DNA of 32,400 nucleotides from Clostridiaceae bacterium (GCA_012839865.1 DUMO01000001.1:1-32400); one strand, 5' to 3'; shown: positions 1 through 8,307, numbered from the stretch's first letter. Notes: a model not told the origin generated them from the sequence alone. Made by a program: numbers and translations.

Positions 1-306
1 TTAATGACGTTTAACTTTCTTATCCATCGCTTTCCCAAGACTATACCAGGAATCCCTCAGCTTGAATCTTAAATCCCTGTCCATCGTACGTTCGATAATA
101 TCATTCAGTCTTTTTCTCATGTCAATGTACTCAAGGATATTAAACTCTTCCTTTTTCAAAAGCTCATCCATGTCATCAATCCAACTGTTAATGTGCTCAG
201 AGCCAATAAAATCCTCGGGCAATTTCCTCTTCAAGTGGGAAATTACCAATTTAATTGCCTTTCTTTTAACATCAGCATCTGTTTGTATCTTCTTCATTCT
301 GGCCAT
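1..306 (-). CDS. Hypothetical protein, 101 aa, basic and helical
   Basis: I do not recognise this family. The reading frame is complete: the TAA stop is the first three bases of the window and the ATG start at 306 has AGGGAG about ten bases upstream. The protein is highly charged (many Lys, Arg, Asp and Glu), has no Cys, no signal peptide and no membrane segment, and looks almost entirely helical, so it is probably a small cytosolic protein. An ATG three codons further in (MKKIQ) is an alternative start with a less favourable position. It has no neighbour close enough to suggest an operon: the next minus-strand gene upstream begins 480 bases away. Low codon bias irregularity and a clean start make a real gene likely; its function is unknown. 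Confidence 0.7.
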   Translation of the reverse strand: MARMKKIQTDADVKRKAIKLVISHLKRKLPEDFIGSEHINSWIDDMDELLKKEEFNILEYIDMRKRLNDIIERTMDRDLRFKLRDSWYSLGKAMDKKVKRH

Positions 307-786
307 TCTTAAAACACTCCCTACAGCAAATATTGTAGTAAAGCATATAGTATTGCAATGCAGATACTATAAACCGGTTCATACTAGCGAAATTAAAATG
401 TGTCTGGGATAGCATGGATTTTTCAGCTTTAACATATTATAACATATTTTTTAAAGAATATCTATATCTTGTTCTTAAAATGATAATTAATAATAAATTC
501 TATTGTAAATTCCAACCTGTCCGATTTGCTTTTAAAGAAGTTCTTTTTGCACAGGTAAAATTAATCTGATGTGCTGTCAGGATTACAAGCAAAAATACGC
601 AAATCTTAAGATTGACAAGCATGTGTTTTATTTGTTGGTCAATATAGGCCTTCATCCCGGTGACCAAAGTCTGGTTTTAAGGTCAAAACCAATAGGCCTG
701 TTATCTTAAGATTTGCCGTGCTTTGGTGATGAGTCAAAGAATTTTGAAATAACTAGCAGTACAAACTTCAAACCACAAACATACAC
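307..786. other. Non-coding stretch with a spaced 14-bp inverted repeat
   Basis: No convincing gene is visible in these 480 bases, which lie between two minus-strand genes. The part near 420-540 is very AT-rich. The notable content is a perfect 14-bp inverted repeat near 599-716, listed separately. The leader of the 101-aa gene must lie in 307-420, but I cannot point to a strong promoter. Confidence 0.6.
599..716. repeat. 118-bp segment bounded by perfect 14-bp inverted repeats
   Basis: GCAAATCTTAAGAT at 599-612 is exactly reversed at 703-716. Between the arms are a direct repeat ATAGGCC (643-649 and 692-698) and smaller complementary pieces (GGTCA, GGTGACC, GGTCAAAACC). The segment could be a tiny non-autonomous mobile element or the stem-closing arms of a structured RNA. 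No target-site duplication is obvious. Confidence 0.5.
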
Positions 787-1935
787 TTAATACAGTATTA
801 ATTCTTTCCCATCCAGTCTTGATTTGTCCAAAGAATCCTCCAATGCAGCAGGAACCGTTATTTTATCAGGGTTGCCGTCACTGATGTACTGTTCCTCCCT
901 GGACAGGTTGTCAAGCCACCAGTTAAGATCAAAGTCTACGGGGAAAAACCCCGGTGCCCTTACCCTGTTTAGCGAAAGGGGGTTAAAATCCTTATTAACC
1001 GGTGAATAGGTCGGATTCCAGCCAACTCTCAATACCGTCCGGTTATGATATTCAACATCCTCATATTCTCCCCCGTATACGAAATTCTGCAACTCTGTCC
1101 TTGCATTATTGCCAAAGGGAAGCGCAAGGGTGTCCAGGCTGTAGCCGGCAACCAGCTCACTCATCTTTTTCTGATTGCCCCCCACCTCGGCGATAATCTT
1201 CTCTTCACCGGCCTCATACAAATCAATATGTGTAAGTGTGTGGTTGCCAATTTCGAATCCCATATCGATTAAATAATTCAGCCTTTCAGCAAGTGTTCCC
1301 TTGCCAAGGAAAGTGTTTGTGCCAAGGTTGACATAAAAAGTTCCTGCAAGTCCGAAATCAGGGTGCTCCTTGTAGAACTTCTCCATTATTCCAACGGCGG
1401 AATTGGGATTCACCTTCAGTTCCCCATTTTCCTCAATCAGGTTGAACTGACCGCTTGAACCATCGTCAAAAGTAAATATAATTGGTATGAATCCCGGAGC
1501 CACTTTAATATTATTGTCCAGAAAATCCCGGAGGGATATTAACCTATAGCCTTTATTGTACAATGTTTCAAGAAGGTTTTCAAAGTCTTTGAATGTAATT
1601 ACAAATTGCCCGTCGTCTGACGCTGACGGGGTGAAACTTTCCACAAACCTGTGAAACATCACTATCATTACCCTGCCTGCTTCATTGGGCTTGATTTCAT
1701 AAATATCAATTGTTTCTGAAGGCGCAGGTGAAGGATTTGAGGAAAAATCAGATTCAGATCCGGATTCTCTTGTTTCTTCCTTTGCTCTATCATTTCCTTC
1801 TTCTGTTATTTTTTCCCTGCTGTCATTTGCATCTTCATTACTGCCACTTGAATTCCGGCCACCCGGCTGCAATTTTCCACAACCTGACAAAAGTAAAAAA
1901 ACCATGGTTAGTATAATCGCAAGTGCTTTTTTCAT
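787..1935 (-). CDS. Polysaccharide deacetylase (NodB/CE4) lipoprotein
   Basis: Predicted extracellular, lipid-anchored metal-dependent deacetylase acting on N-acetylated or O-acetylated polysaccharide (peptidoglycan, chitin oligomers or xylan; the substrate cannot be told from sequence). The start is ATG at 1935, preceded at seven bases by GAGGAG; an in-frame GTG at 1950 lies upstream of this site and is less likely. Residues 1-19 form a lipoprotein signal with lipobox LLSGC (Cys19). Residues 20-80 are a low-complexity Ser/Glu/Asp/Asn spacer. The NodB core follows: TFDDG at 155-159 (catalytic and metal Asp), NHTLTH at 231-236 (the two metal His), and LPFG at 272-275. At 382 residues it is a normal length for a secreted CE4 enzyme with a spacer. 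It lies 36 bases downstream of cobO, so the two are probably co-transcribed, although they have no obvious shared role. Confidence 0.88.
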   Translation of the reverse strand: MKKALAIILTMVFLLLSGCGKLQPGGRNSSGSNEDANDSREKITEEGNDRAKEETRESGSESDFSSNPSPAPSETIDIYEIKPNEAGRVMIVMFHRFVESFTPSASDDGQFVITFKDFENLLETLYNKGYRLISLRDFLDNNIKVAPGFIPIIFTFDDGSSGQFNLIEENGELKVNPNSAVGIMEKFYKEHPDFGLAGTFYVNLGTNTFLGKGTLAERLNYLIDMGFEIGNHTLTHIDLYEAGEEKIIAEVGGNQKKMSELVAGYSLDTLALPFGNNARTELQNFVYGGEYEDVEYHNRTVLRVGWNPTYSPVNKDFNPLSLNRVRAPGFFPVDFDLNWWLDNLSREEQYISDGNPDKITVPAALEDSLDKSRLDGKELILY

Positions 1936-1971
1936 TTGTTTTCTCCTCACATATAATTTTGACTTTTCCTG

Positions 1972-2496
1972 CTAGAACTCAATTCCCTTCCTTGCCTTGA
2001 TTCCTTTTTCCATCGGATGCTTTACTTCACCGATTTGTGACACATAATCAGCCTTTTCAATCAGTTCGGGGGGAGCATTTCTGCCGGTCAGGACCAATTC
2101 AAGCTCATGAGGCTTGTTGTCTATAAAGTCAATCATCGCTTTTAAATCAAGAAGGCCATTTTCAATTGCACCCAGCATTTCATCAAGTATCAAAAGATCA
2201 AAAGACCTTTCCCGGACACTGTTGATTGCATAGTTGAAGCATTCCTCAACTGCTTCCTTCAGCAACTCTTTCTCTTCTTCATTCATCATCCAGAAAAAGC
2301 CTTTCACCTTACCGGACCTGTAAATTTGAAAACCGGGCAGATTGGATAAAGCATGAATTTCTCCGCTGTCGGTACTTTTTAAAAATTGAACCATCAGAAC
2401 CTTCAGACCCCTGCCGCAGGCTCTGACTCCAAGCCCCACGGCCGCAGTTGTTTTGCCCTTTCCTTTTCCCATGTAAATATGAACAAGGCCTTTCAA
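1972..2496 (-). CDS. cobO: Cob(I)alamin adenosyltransferase, CobO/BtuR type
   Basis: Transfers the adenosyl group of ATP to cob(I)alamin or a cobinamide precursor, making the adenosyl form of vitamin B12, in the cytosol. The 174-residue length fits the CobA/CobO/BtuR family. The N-terminal P-loop GKGKGKTT (residues 10-17) and the Walker B-like LLILDEM (101-107) are present, and the C-terminal end GEVKHPMEKGIKARKGIEF is the typical family tail. The start codon is TTG at 2496 with AAGG seven bases upstream; the nearby ATG at 2503 is in another frame. No other cobalamin gene is in the window, so it may serve salvage. A sigma-A promoter (2530-2558) lies just upstream, and the deacetylase gene follows after 36 bases. 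Confidence 0.92.
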   Translation of the reverse strand: MKGLVHIYMGKGKGKTTAAVGLGVRACGRGLKVLMVQFLKSTDSGEIHALSNLPGFQIYRSGKVKGFFWMMNEEEKELLKEAVEECFNYAINSVRERSFDLLILDEMLGAIENGLLDLKAMIDFIDNKPHELELVLTGRNAPPELIEKADYVSQIGEVKHPMEKGIKARKGIEF

Positions 2497-2529
2497 TGTA
2501 CATACCTTCTTTCTTTTTCTACACCTAAA

Positions 2530-2558
2530 ATTATATCTTATGCAACATATTCCAACAA
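2530..2558 (-). promoter_or_regulatory. Sigma-A promoter for cobO
   Basis: On the minus strand TTGTTG (2553-2558) is separated by 17 bases from a perfect TATAAT (2530-2535). The start codon at 2496 lies about 30 bases downstream of the -10, leaving a short leader that contains the ribosome binding site. Confidence 0.6.
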
Positions 2559-2857
2559 TTCTCGTTATTCAGGATTCAACTGTTATTTAGTATAAATAGC
2601 CTTCTATAATTTCAAATTATTTAATTTTAATCATTAATGCTTTTTTTGAATATTGGATCATGTCTTTATAGCATTCAGGCGGCAAGTTCCAGCAGTAAAA
2701 GCCGGTAGTACTGTTGTTTGACATTTTTTAAAATCAAACCTGGAGAAAAAAAGTTCGACTATTGAATAATTTGCTGTTATCGTAGAAAAACTATAATGAG
2801 AAAATTTTGTAAATGGACACAAATAAATGCATTAATTTTATGAAACGAGGTGAAACT
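2559..2857. other. AT-rich intergenic region before the 43-aa gene
   Basis: About 300 bases without a gene lie between the cobO promoter and the plus-strand small gene. A perfect TATAAT at 2792-2797 with a poor -35 (TTGCTG at 2771-2776, spacing 15) could drive the small gene. I see no other structure here. Confidence 0.4.
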
Positions 2858-2989
2858 GTGGCAAAAAAGAAAAACAAAATGAAAAAAGCCAGGCAGAATA
2901 CTGAATTCTCAAACGAACTGAACACCGCTAATCCAAATGAAAACCAGCAATGTCAGGACAAAAAAAACAAGCAGGGTAAAAACTGCTAA
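2858..2989 (+). CDS. Small basic, Asn/Gln/Lys-rich protein, 43 aa
   Basis: A 43-residue reading frame begins with GTG at 2858, five bases after a good GAGGTG ribosome binding site, and ends at TAA 2987-2989. An in-frame ATG at 2840 precedes that site and is less likely. The protein starts MAKKKNKMKK and continues with a run rich in Asn, Gln and Glu, with two Cys, one near the middle and one at the very end. Its length, hydrophilicity and an internal NTEFSNEL-type stretch resemble small acid-soluble or minor spore proteins of clostridia, but this is inference from composition and I do not recognise the family. A 15-bp hairpin 32 bases after the stop supports an independent transcript. The best evidence that it is real is the ribosome binding site and the hairpin. 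Confidence 0.55.
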   Translation: MAKKKNKMKKARQNTEFSNELNTANPNENQQCQDKKNKQGKNC

Positions 2990-3021
2990 ATGCCTGGTTC
3001 TACATCGTTTGCGTCATTATT

Positions 3022-3058
3022 AATAAGGGAACACCCGAATATTGGGTGTTCCCTTATT
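3022..3058. terminator. 15-bp perfect hairpin between convergent genes
   Basis: AATAAGGGAACACCC (3022-3036) pairs perfectly with 3044-3058 around a 7-base loop. The flanks are AT-rich but have no long T run. It sits between the plus-strand small gene and the minus-strand HAD gene, so it probably acts as a terminator in both directions. Confidence 0.65.
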
Positions 3059-3159
3059 TCAGTGACGTACTCCTGCTGTATAAGAGACGGGGCTTCCTGG
3101 TACGTCGACAAAAATACGAATACTTGCTCAATAAATATAGTCAGGACATGGGGTTACTT

Positions 3160-3957
3160 TCATTCTCCCAATATAAATTTACTTATTACATGGGCAACCC
3201 CATCCTCATCATTTGAAAGGGTTACAAAATCCGCCGACTCTTTTATGTCATCCGGAGCGTTGCCCATTGCTACTCCCAATCCTGCATACTTGATCATAGA
3301 CAGGTCATTATACCCGTCACCGACTGCAATCATTTCTTCACGGCTGATACCGAAATGCTCCCCGAGCTTTTCCATTGCAATGGCCTTTGATGCCCTTTTA
3401 TCAACAAATTCCAGGAAGTAGGGTCTGGAAGTATGGTAGTTTACATCACCGGAAATGAAGCTTCCGACTATATCTTTATATTTATTAATAAGTTCAACCT
3501 CATCATACCACAAAATTTTTGTAGCACCATTTTTAAAAATTTCGGCATTTTCAAAAGCTTCAGGTTCAACACCAGAAATAGTGCTGTATTTTTCAGCCTT
3601 TTCATTTAATGGATTGGCAAAAAGCCTGTCTTCATCCCATACCATTATCGAAGTTCCAAACTTCTGCCCAAGCTCAACAATTGTTTTGACATCATTAAAA
3701 GAAAGCTTCTTTTCATACAATATTTCTCTTGATTCTCCCATAACAACCTTTGCACCGTTATAAGTTATAACAGGAAAATTCAATCCCAAAGCCCGTATTA
3801 TTTCTTGAACTCCTTGAACCGGCCGGCCTGTTGACAATGTAAAAATCAGGCCTTTCTCTACACCACGCCTTACAGTATCAATTGTATATTTCGTGAGAAC
3901 ATCATTATTGTCCAGTAAAGTACCGTCAATGTCCACTGCCATAAGTTTGTAAGCCAT
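3160..3957 (-). CDS. HAD-superfamily phosphatase, Cof-type
   Basis: Cytosolic phosphatase of the Cof/HAD-IIB subfamily; such enzymes dephosphorylate sugar phosphates, nucleotides or cofactors such as FMN and PLP, and the substrate cannot be predicted here. All four HAD motifs are present: DIDGTLLD (residues 9-16, nucleophile Asp9 and general acid Asp11), STGR (42-45), Lys191, and GDGYND (213-218) for magnesium. The large C2-type cap lies between motifs II and III. The protein is 265 residues, normal for the family. The start is ATG at 3957, with AGGGG about nine bases upstream; the frame stays open to 4116, but no ribosome binding site supports the longer form and it would run through the promoter region of the divergent gene. 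The gene is divergent from the permuted ATP-grasp gene. Confidence 0.9.
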   Translation of the reverse strand: MAYKLMAVDIDGTLLDNNDVLTKYTIDTVRRGVEKGLIFTLSTGRPVQGVQEIIRALGLNFPVITYNGAKVVMGESREILYEKKLSFNDVKTIVELGQKFGTSIMVWDEDRLFANPLNEKAEKYSTISGVEPEAFENAEIFKNGATKILWYDEVELINKYKDIVGSFISGDVNYHTSRPYFLEFVDKRASKAIAMEKLGEHFGISREEMIAVGDGYNDLSMIKYAGLGVAMGNAPDDIKESADFVTLSNDEDGVAHVISKFILGE

Positions 3958-3970
3958 CTTTTCATTCCCC

Positions 3971-3999
3971 TTTTTGTAATCTCCACAATATTGTATAAT
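3971..3999 (+). promoter_or_regulatory. Probable promoter of the permuted ATP-grasp gene
   Basis: A perfect TATAAT at 3994-3999 lies 60 bases before the TTG start. The -35 at 17 bases (TTTTTG, 3971-3976) is poor, so the promoter may be weak or need an activator. Its position argues against translation starting at the in-frame ATG at 3991. Confidence 0.4.
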
Positions 4000-4059
4000 A
4001 AAAGCTATGACGGGTCGAGCATAATTTTTAGGGTACTCGCGGAAACTGGAGGAAATATT

Positions 4060-5589
4060 TTGGCAAGAGAAAAGATTGGTTTTTACAGCGTAGATGTAAT
4101 ACTGGACAAGGAACAAAAGCCATGGCTTATTGAGATAAACGGGTGCAACAGCGGTTTCAACGGTTTTTTCTCAGCTTACGGTAATTTTGAACTTCAGGAA
4201 AGAATTATTTCTGCTTTCAATGAGTTTGCAGGCAACAGGCAGATTTACGTGGTGACTCACCTTGCAACTAACGGGGAGTTTCCGCCTGATTTTTTGGACA
4301 AGCTGATAAAGGATCTTTTATTCTACAGGGGTTCGCCAAAGCTGGGACTGCACCCTGGCCTGGGAACCTCGGGCATGCAATGGAACAGGATGAGAGGCGA
4401 AAAAGAGGTTGGAAACAGCAATTCATCCATAGATACATTTTACGGACACGAAAAGTTTAAAAAGGTTTTTCTTAATGCTCAGGACCCCACGTATGTATTA
4501 CCGGTGGAATACTTTGATGAAAAACACATCTTCGGTGCTTTTTACCTGAAAAAAAACATTACCGGCAGCATCACCGTCCCTTCCCTTTCAGAAAACGATA
4601 TTATATGGTACAGGTGTCCGTCGGTGGCATATTCCAGGCAGCCGGATTGCATCGAAATAAACCCGGAGTATCCCGATGAAGCAGTTGCGGATAATAAATT
4701 CTTTACCTATGAATTACTGAAAGACAAATTTGCCGATAACATTCCAAAGTACCTGCCTGTAGGAAACCTTTGCTCAGGCTCCTCCAAGGTCAGGGAATTT
4801 TTGCAAAGTTCCGGAGGCCGCCTGTTTATTAAAAAACCCTTGGCAGGGACCAAGGCCAGGGGCATAGACATAACCTTAAGACAGGATCTCGAAGATTATC
4901 TGCGGCGCATTGAAGCTCTTGAGTCAATGAAAATCCAGAGCCTTCCGCCAGAGTTGAAGGGTGTACCCTGGCTTTTAGCCGGTGGGGTTCTTGGAAACGA
5001 TCTGAGCCTGTTAAGCGAGGTTATACAGTCCCGGCCTGTATATTGCCGCTTAACCGAGCGGAACCACTTTGGATGCATCAGAGCCCTTCTTATGGTCAAA
5101 GAAGAAAGCTTCGGCAATAGATTTGTGAAATTTTTGGGAGCTTATTGGAGGTTGGCTCCCATGCCAATCGACAGTGATGCATTTTTAAGGGAAAGATATG
5201 TAGGAAGCTTTTCCCAGGGTTCCTTTTGTGAACCAGTATCACAGGAAGAAACGCAAATTGTGGAGGATTTTTCAATCTCTGTTATAAATGATTTTATAAC
5301 CAAATTGAAAGGCTTTCCCAATGACAGAAGACAATTTGAGGGGTGGGAGGAAAACTACTGGAGCAATAAATACTATAAAGAGTGCAAATTACTTGGTGAT
5401 AAAAAGATTTCTGAAAGCTTTAAAAAGGAAATTGAACACTCACGGGCGGTATTGCAGGAAGCAAAGGAAAAGGCTGAAAAAATGGGTTTTTGCAGAAATC
5501 CCATGAATGTTTTGTCCAGGGAGCAGGTAATTGCAGGAAACTATGCTTACCTTATTGCGCAACCTGAAAGAATCGTTATTGAAAAATAA
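4060..5589 (+). CDS. ATP-grasp-like protein with circularly permuted order
   Basis: Probably an ATP-dependent carboxylate-amine or thiol ligase; substrates are unknown. The start is TTG at 4060, six bases after GGAGGA; the frame is open to an ATG at 3991, which overlaps the likely -10 element. In ordinary ATP-grasp enzymes the Mg/ATP element 'D-x-dG-x-W-x-IE-x-N' comes last. Here it is at the N-terminus (VDVILD at 11-16, PWLIEIN at 21-27, then NSG). The region that normally begins the fold comes later: DNKFFTYELL (211-220), then LFIKKPLAGTKARGID (255-270) with the ATP-binding Lys, then SEVIQSRPVY (319-328), FGCIRALL and GAYWRLAP (360-367), and a Gly-containing loop at 381-392 that normally precedes the EIN element. 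Such permutation is known in the CP_ATPgrasp families, but I cannot say this protein belongs to them. Residues 60-200 are unassigned. The DUF2284 gene follows after 112 bases. Confidence 0.6.
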   Translation: MAREKIGFYSVDVILDKEQKPWLIEINGCNSGFNGFFSAYGNFELQERIISAFNEFAGNRQIYVVTHLATNGEFPPDFLDKLIKDLLFYRGSPKLGLHPGLGTSGMQWNRMRGEKEVGNSNSSIDTFYGHEKFKKVFLNAQDPTYVLPVEYFDEKHIFGAFYLKKNITGSITVPSLSENDIIWYRCPSVAYSRQPDCIEINPEYPDEAVADNKFFTYELLKDKFADNIPKYLPVGNLCSGSSKVREFLQSSGGRLFIKKPLAGTKARGIDITLRQDLEDYLRRIEALESMKIQSLPPELKGVPWLLAGGVLGNDLSLLSEVIQSRPVYCRLTERNHFGCIRALLMVKEESFGNRFVKFLGAYWRLAPMPIDSDAFLRERYVGSFSQGSFCEPVSQEETQIVEDFSISVINDFITKLKGFPNDRRQFEGWEENYWSNKYYKECKLLGDKKISESFKKEIEHSRAVLQEAKEKAEKMGFCRNPMNVLSREQVIAGNYAYLIAQPERIVIEK

Positions 5590-5701
5590 ACCATACAGCT
5601 TGATTTGCTCACAAAAACACATTTATTTAAAAAATAACAGGCTCAATAAAAGGAAAAATATTGAACCGTTGAAGCGCTGAATTATTCAAAGGGGGATCAA
5701 C

Positions 5702-6208
5702 ATGGATGCAAAATATTTTGCTGAATTGGCTGTAAAATTGGGTGCCGATCATGCGGTGCCATTCAAAATCGAAGACATAACTTTTGACGACAGGACAATT
5801 TTAAAATGCATGTTTGGCTGTGGTGACTGGGGAAAAGGGCATACCTGCCCTTCAAGGCCAAATTCGCTGAAACCGTGGGAATACAGGAAAGTATTTGAGC
5901 GATACTCATGGGGAATTATAATACATTCCACAGATAAGAAAATATCCCAGGATGTATCTTTTGAAATAGAGCGGGAGGCATTTCTGAAAGGATATTACTT
6001 TGCCTTTTCATTAAGTGATTGCGCCGTATGCAACAAATGCGCCGGGTTTGAGAATCTGGAATGCCGCAATAAAAGAAAAGCAAGACCTGCATTCCACAGC
6101 GTAGGGATTGATGTATTCAAAACCGTTAGAAAATTCAACCTGCCCATCGACACCCTAAAGTGCCCGGAAGACACCCAAAATTGGTATTCGGCAGTATTTA
6201 TTGAATGA
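5702..6208 (+). CDS. DUF2284 cysteine-rich metal-binding protein
   Basis: Matches the pattern of the DUF2284 family (predicted metal-binding, function unknown), 168 residues, soluble. Two Cys clusters are visible: Cys36 and Cys40 followed by GDWGKGHTCPSRP with Cys49, and Cys107-x2-Cys110-x2-Cys113 followed by Cys121, with a last Cys154. The second cluster resembles an iron-sulfur or zinc ligand set. The ATG at 5702 is preceded by AAGGGGG with seven bases of spacing. It lies 112 bases after the ATP-grasp-like gene on the same strand, without a visible terminator between them, so co-transcription is possible. In other anaerobes such genes sit near corrinoid or redox genes; cobO is only 3 kb away on the other strand, but no link can be shown. 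Confidence 0.82.
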   Translation: MDAKYFAELAVKLGADHAVPFKIEDITFDDRTILKCMFGCGDWGKGHTCPSRPNSLKPWEYRKVFERYSWGIIIHSTDKKISQDVSFEIEREAFLKGYYFAFSLSDCAVCNKCAGFENLECRNKRKARPAFHSVGIDVFKTVRKFNLPIDTLKCPEDTQNWYSAVFIE

Positions 6209-6280
6209 GGTGCGGCAATAAAAAATTGCATTTTACTTAAACACAGCAATGGCATAATACACCTGAAAATAAAATTTATT

Positions 6281-6546
6281 TAACAGTCTGTTTAAAATTT
6301 CATTTAAACATCGCAGTCAGTTTAAAAAGGGCAACAGCTCTATTGCAGCTTTTGCAGCGAGGCTTAGGAAAACACAGTTTAAAATGCCTTGGAGCCTTAG
6401 TAATGTCCGCGTGTTTGAGCAGAGCGAGTTCGCGGAATTACTTAGGTGACAAGGCATTTTAAACTGGCTGTTTTCCTTGCCGATGCTGTACTGCTGCAAT
6501 AGAGCTGTTGTCCTTTTTTAGAGTTGAAATTTAAAACAGTCTGTTA
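6281..6546. repeat. Long palindromic element, copy 1, with outer 22-bp arms
   Basis: The core (6324-6519, about 196 bases) is an imperfect palindrome. Its ends are AAAAAGGGCAACAGCTC and the reverse complement GAGCTGTTGTCCTTTTT, and its inner arms CAGTTTAAAATGCCTTG pair with CAAGGCATTTTAAACTG. The centre contains GCGAGTTCGCGG. Outside the core a second inverted pair, 6281-6302 and 6525-6546, matches at 20 of 22 positions by eye; the right arm includes the stop codon of the GH18 gene. The core is the reverse complement of the copy at 9037-9229, at roughly 90% identity by eye. No protein is encoded. It is consistent with a MITE-type non-autonomous element that also acts as a transcription terminator. 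Confidence 0.8.
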
Positions 6547-8307
6547 ATTATTTTGTGTGTCGCTGTTTGCCACGACCCATTCCTGATAGTTCTCATGCAA
6601 TTTAAGATTCCTGTACAACACATTCCAAACTTCTGCGGTCTCAAAGGTCTTGCTCCAGCTTGCTGTCCCGGCGAGTTTATATTTATGGACAAGAGACGAT
6701 TTCAAGTTGATTGAAGTTTCATCCTCCAGCCAGATTTTATAAACCGCTTCGTCTTTTTTATATTGTGCATAGTATTGACCGCTTACACTGTCCCACTCAA
6801 TCTGAGCATCATTTTCCTGAATGAGTTCATAGGCCCGCTGCATGGCTACAACACCCGGACTTGTAACCCTGAAAATTCCGTTTTCGTCGATTCCTTCCTT
6901 CCAGACCCTTACATAAAAAGGCAAACCCAGAAGCAGTTTTTCCCTTGGCACAAGATCAAGCATTCTTTTAATATTTTTTTCCACCCATGTCAATTGAGCC
7001 ACCGAACCTGCTACAGGAGAAGTCGCCCAGTGCTGGTCATATGTCATGACCATTATGTAATCCACCACTTCTGCAAAAGCCTCCCTGTCATAGCAAAGGG
7101 AGTAGTTTTCGCTTCCGTCGGGAACTCCCACGTCAATGGATACCACAAGGCCCTGCTCCTTGAATAAGGGAGTTGCTTCCCTGACGAACTGTGTCAAAGC
7201 ATCTTTGTTTCGCATGTAAACATTCTCAAAATCAATGTTAATGCCGTCAAGCTCATATAAAGCTGCATAAGCCAAAAGCTGCTTTATCAGATTATCCCTT
7301 GCCTCGGTGCTGTTTAGAAGTTTTTCGGTATTATCCGGATTTTTAAATTCATTTTGCAAAAGAGCCCATACCTGATAACCAAGCGCATGGGCCCTGTCGA
7401 TATATACCTTGTCACAACGGTTTAAAACATCGCCATTTTCGTTTATTACTTCAAAAAATGTAGGTGAGAGTACATCAAGGCCTTCTATTTTTGTCACTTC
7501 AGGCCTCTTTCCATAAGTCATTTCCCAGACCAGATTCAGTTTGCCCTTTTCAGGCTTCCATTCAGGTTCATATGATTTTCTCACGGGTAACTCGTTAACC
7601 AGGAGTTTTTTTATAACAACATGCTTGCTTTCAATGTAACCGATTATGCCATCCGACGTTCTTACCTTGTACCAGCCATCATATGTTTCAAAAACCCTCA
7701 AAAGATTGTCTTCCTGTTTTTCGGTATTGAGGTTGAACTTCTTAAGTACCGGGTACCTGATGGACTTTCCTTTCCTGACACATGCCTCGGAGCTTATGGG
7801 CTCCGCAATTTCCCTTATGCTGTTTCTATAGTCGATAATAATGACATTATTGCTTTTGACGCGATTTATCTCGATATTGTAATATTCACTCAAAAAATCA
7901 ATCGGTATATATACAACACCGTTATCTATTTGAGCCGGTATGTTTAGCTTTATGGGCTCATTGTTAACCAGGGCGTCAAGGTTGTCCGTTCTCATTCTGA
8001 TTACCCTGTTGCCGGTTGTGATTGTAACAACCTTAAGCTCTTCATCCCACCAAATATACGGGTCAAAATACTTTCTTACTGTCTCGATAGGCAAAAGTAT
8101 TTCCTCGTCAATAATTTTAGGAGGTGATGCCATAGTGACATGCTCCCCCTCCACTACGAGGTTAAGGGTTCCTTCTGCAAAAGCTGGAACTACACTGCTG
8201 TTTGGCACAAAATAGTAACGGTACAGCGCTGCCGTTGGAATTGCCATACCTGCTATTGCCGCCAGTATAAGTATAATTGCAAATAATGTTATCAGAAAAC
8301 TTCTCAA
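6544..8307 (-). CDS. Membrane-anchored stalk/SH3/GH18 glycosidase-like protein
   Basis: Probable cell-wall or spore-cortex glycoside hydrolase (family 18, YaaH/SleL type), anchored by an N-terminal membrane helix. With the TTG start at 8307 the layout is: membrane helix ~2-28; a copper-amine-oxidase-N-type stalk domain with two repeats ~45-160; a bacterial SH3 domain ~172-235 (YDGWYKVRTSDGIIGYIES); GH18 domain ~255-570. The catalytic motif is DGINIDFE (354-361), with Asp359 and the acid/base Glu361 kept and Asn in place of the middle Asp, which is usual in the YaaH-like group. MVMTYDQHW (419-427) is the second GH18 strand motif. A GGGGG sequence nine bases before TTG 8307 supports this start; the frame extends to a TTG at 8337 without a ribosome binding site. 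It lies 60 bases downstream of the DUF6106-like gene, and both are bracketed by the palindromic elements. Confidence 0.85.
   Translation of the reverse strand: MRSFLITLFAIILILAAIAGMAIPTAALYRYYFVPNSSVVPAFAEGTLNLVVEGEHVTMASPPKIIDEEILLPIETVRKYFDPYIWWDEELKVVTITTGNRVIRMRTDNLDALVNNEPIKLNIPAQIDNGVVYIPIDFLSEYYNIEINRVKSNNVIIIDYRNSIREIAEPISSEACVRKGKSIRYPVLKKFNLNTEKQEDNLLRVFETYDGWYKVRTSDGIIGYIESKHVVIKKLLVNELPVRKSYEPEWKPEKGKLNLVWEMTYGKRPEVTKIEGLDVLSPTFFEVINENGDVLNRCDKVYIDRAHALGYQVWALLQNEFKNPDNTEKLLNSTEARDNLIKQLLAYAALYELDGINIDFENVYMRNKDALTQFVREATPLFKEQGLVVSIDVGVPDGSENYSLCYDREAFAEVVDYIMVMTYDQHWATSPVAGSVAQLTWVEKNIKRMLDLVPREKLLLGLPFYVRVWKEGIDENGIFRVTSPGVVAMQRAYELIQENDAQIEWDSVSGQYYAQYKKDEAVYKIWLEDETSINLKSSLVHKYKLAGTASWSKTFETAEVWNVLYRNLKLHENYQEWVVANSDTQNN

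Noticed and set aside
62-412. 116-codon plus-strand frame at the left edge
   Set aside because: It overlaps the minus-strand 101-aa gene, and its protein is low-complexity without a plausible start signal.
3991-4059. N-terminal extension of the ATP-grasp-like gene to ATG 3991
   Set aside because: It overlaps a perfect -10 element and lacks a ribosome binding site, whereas TTG 4060 has GGAGGA six bases upstream.
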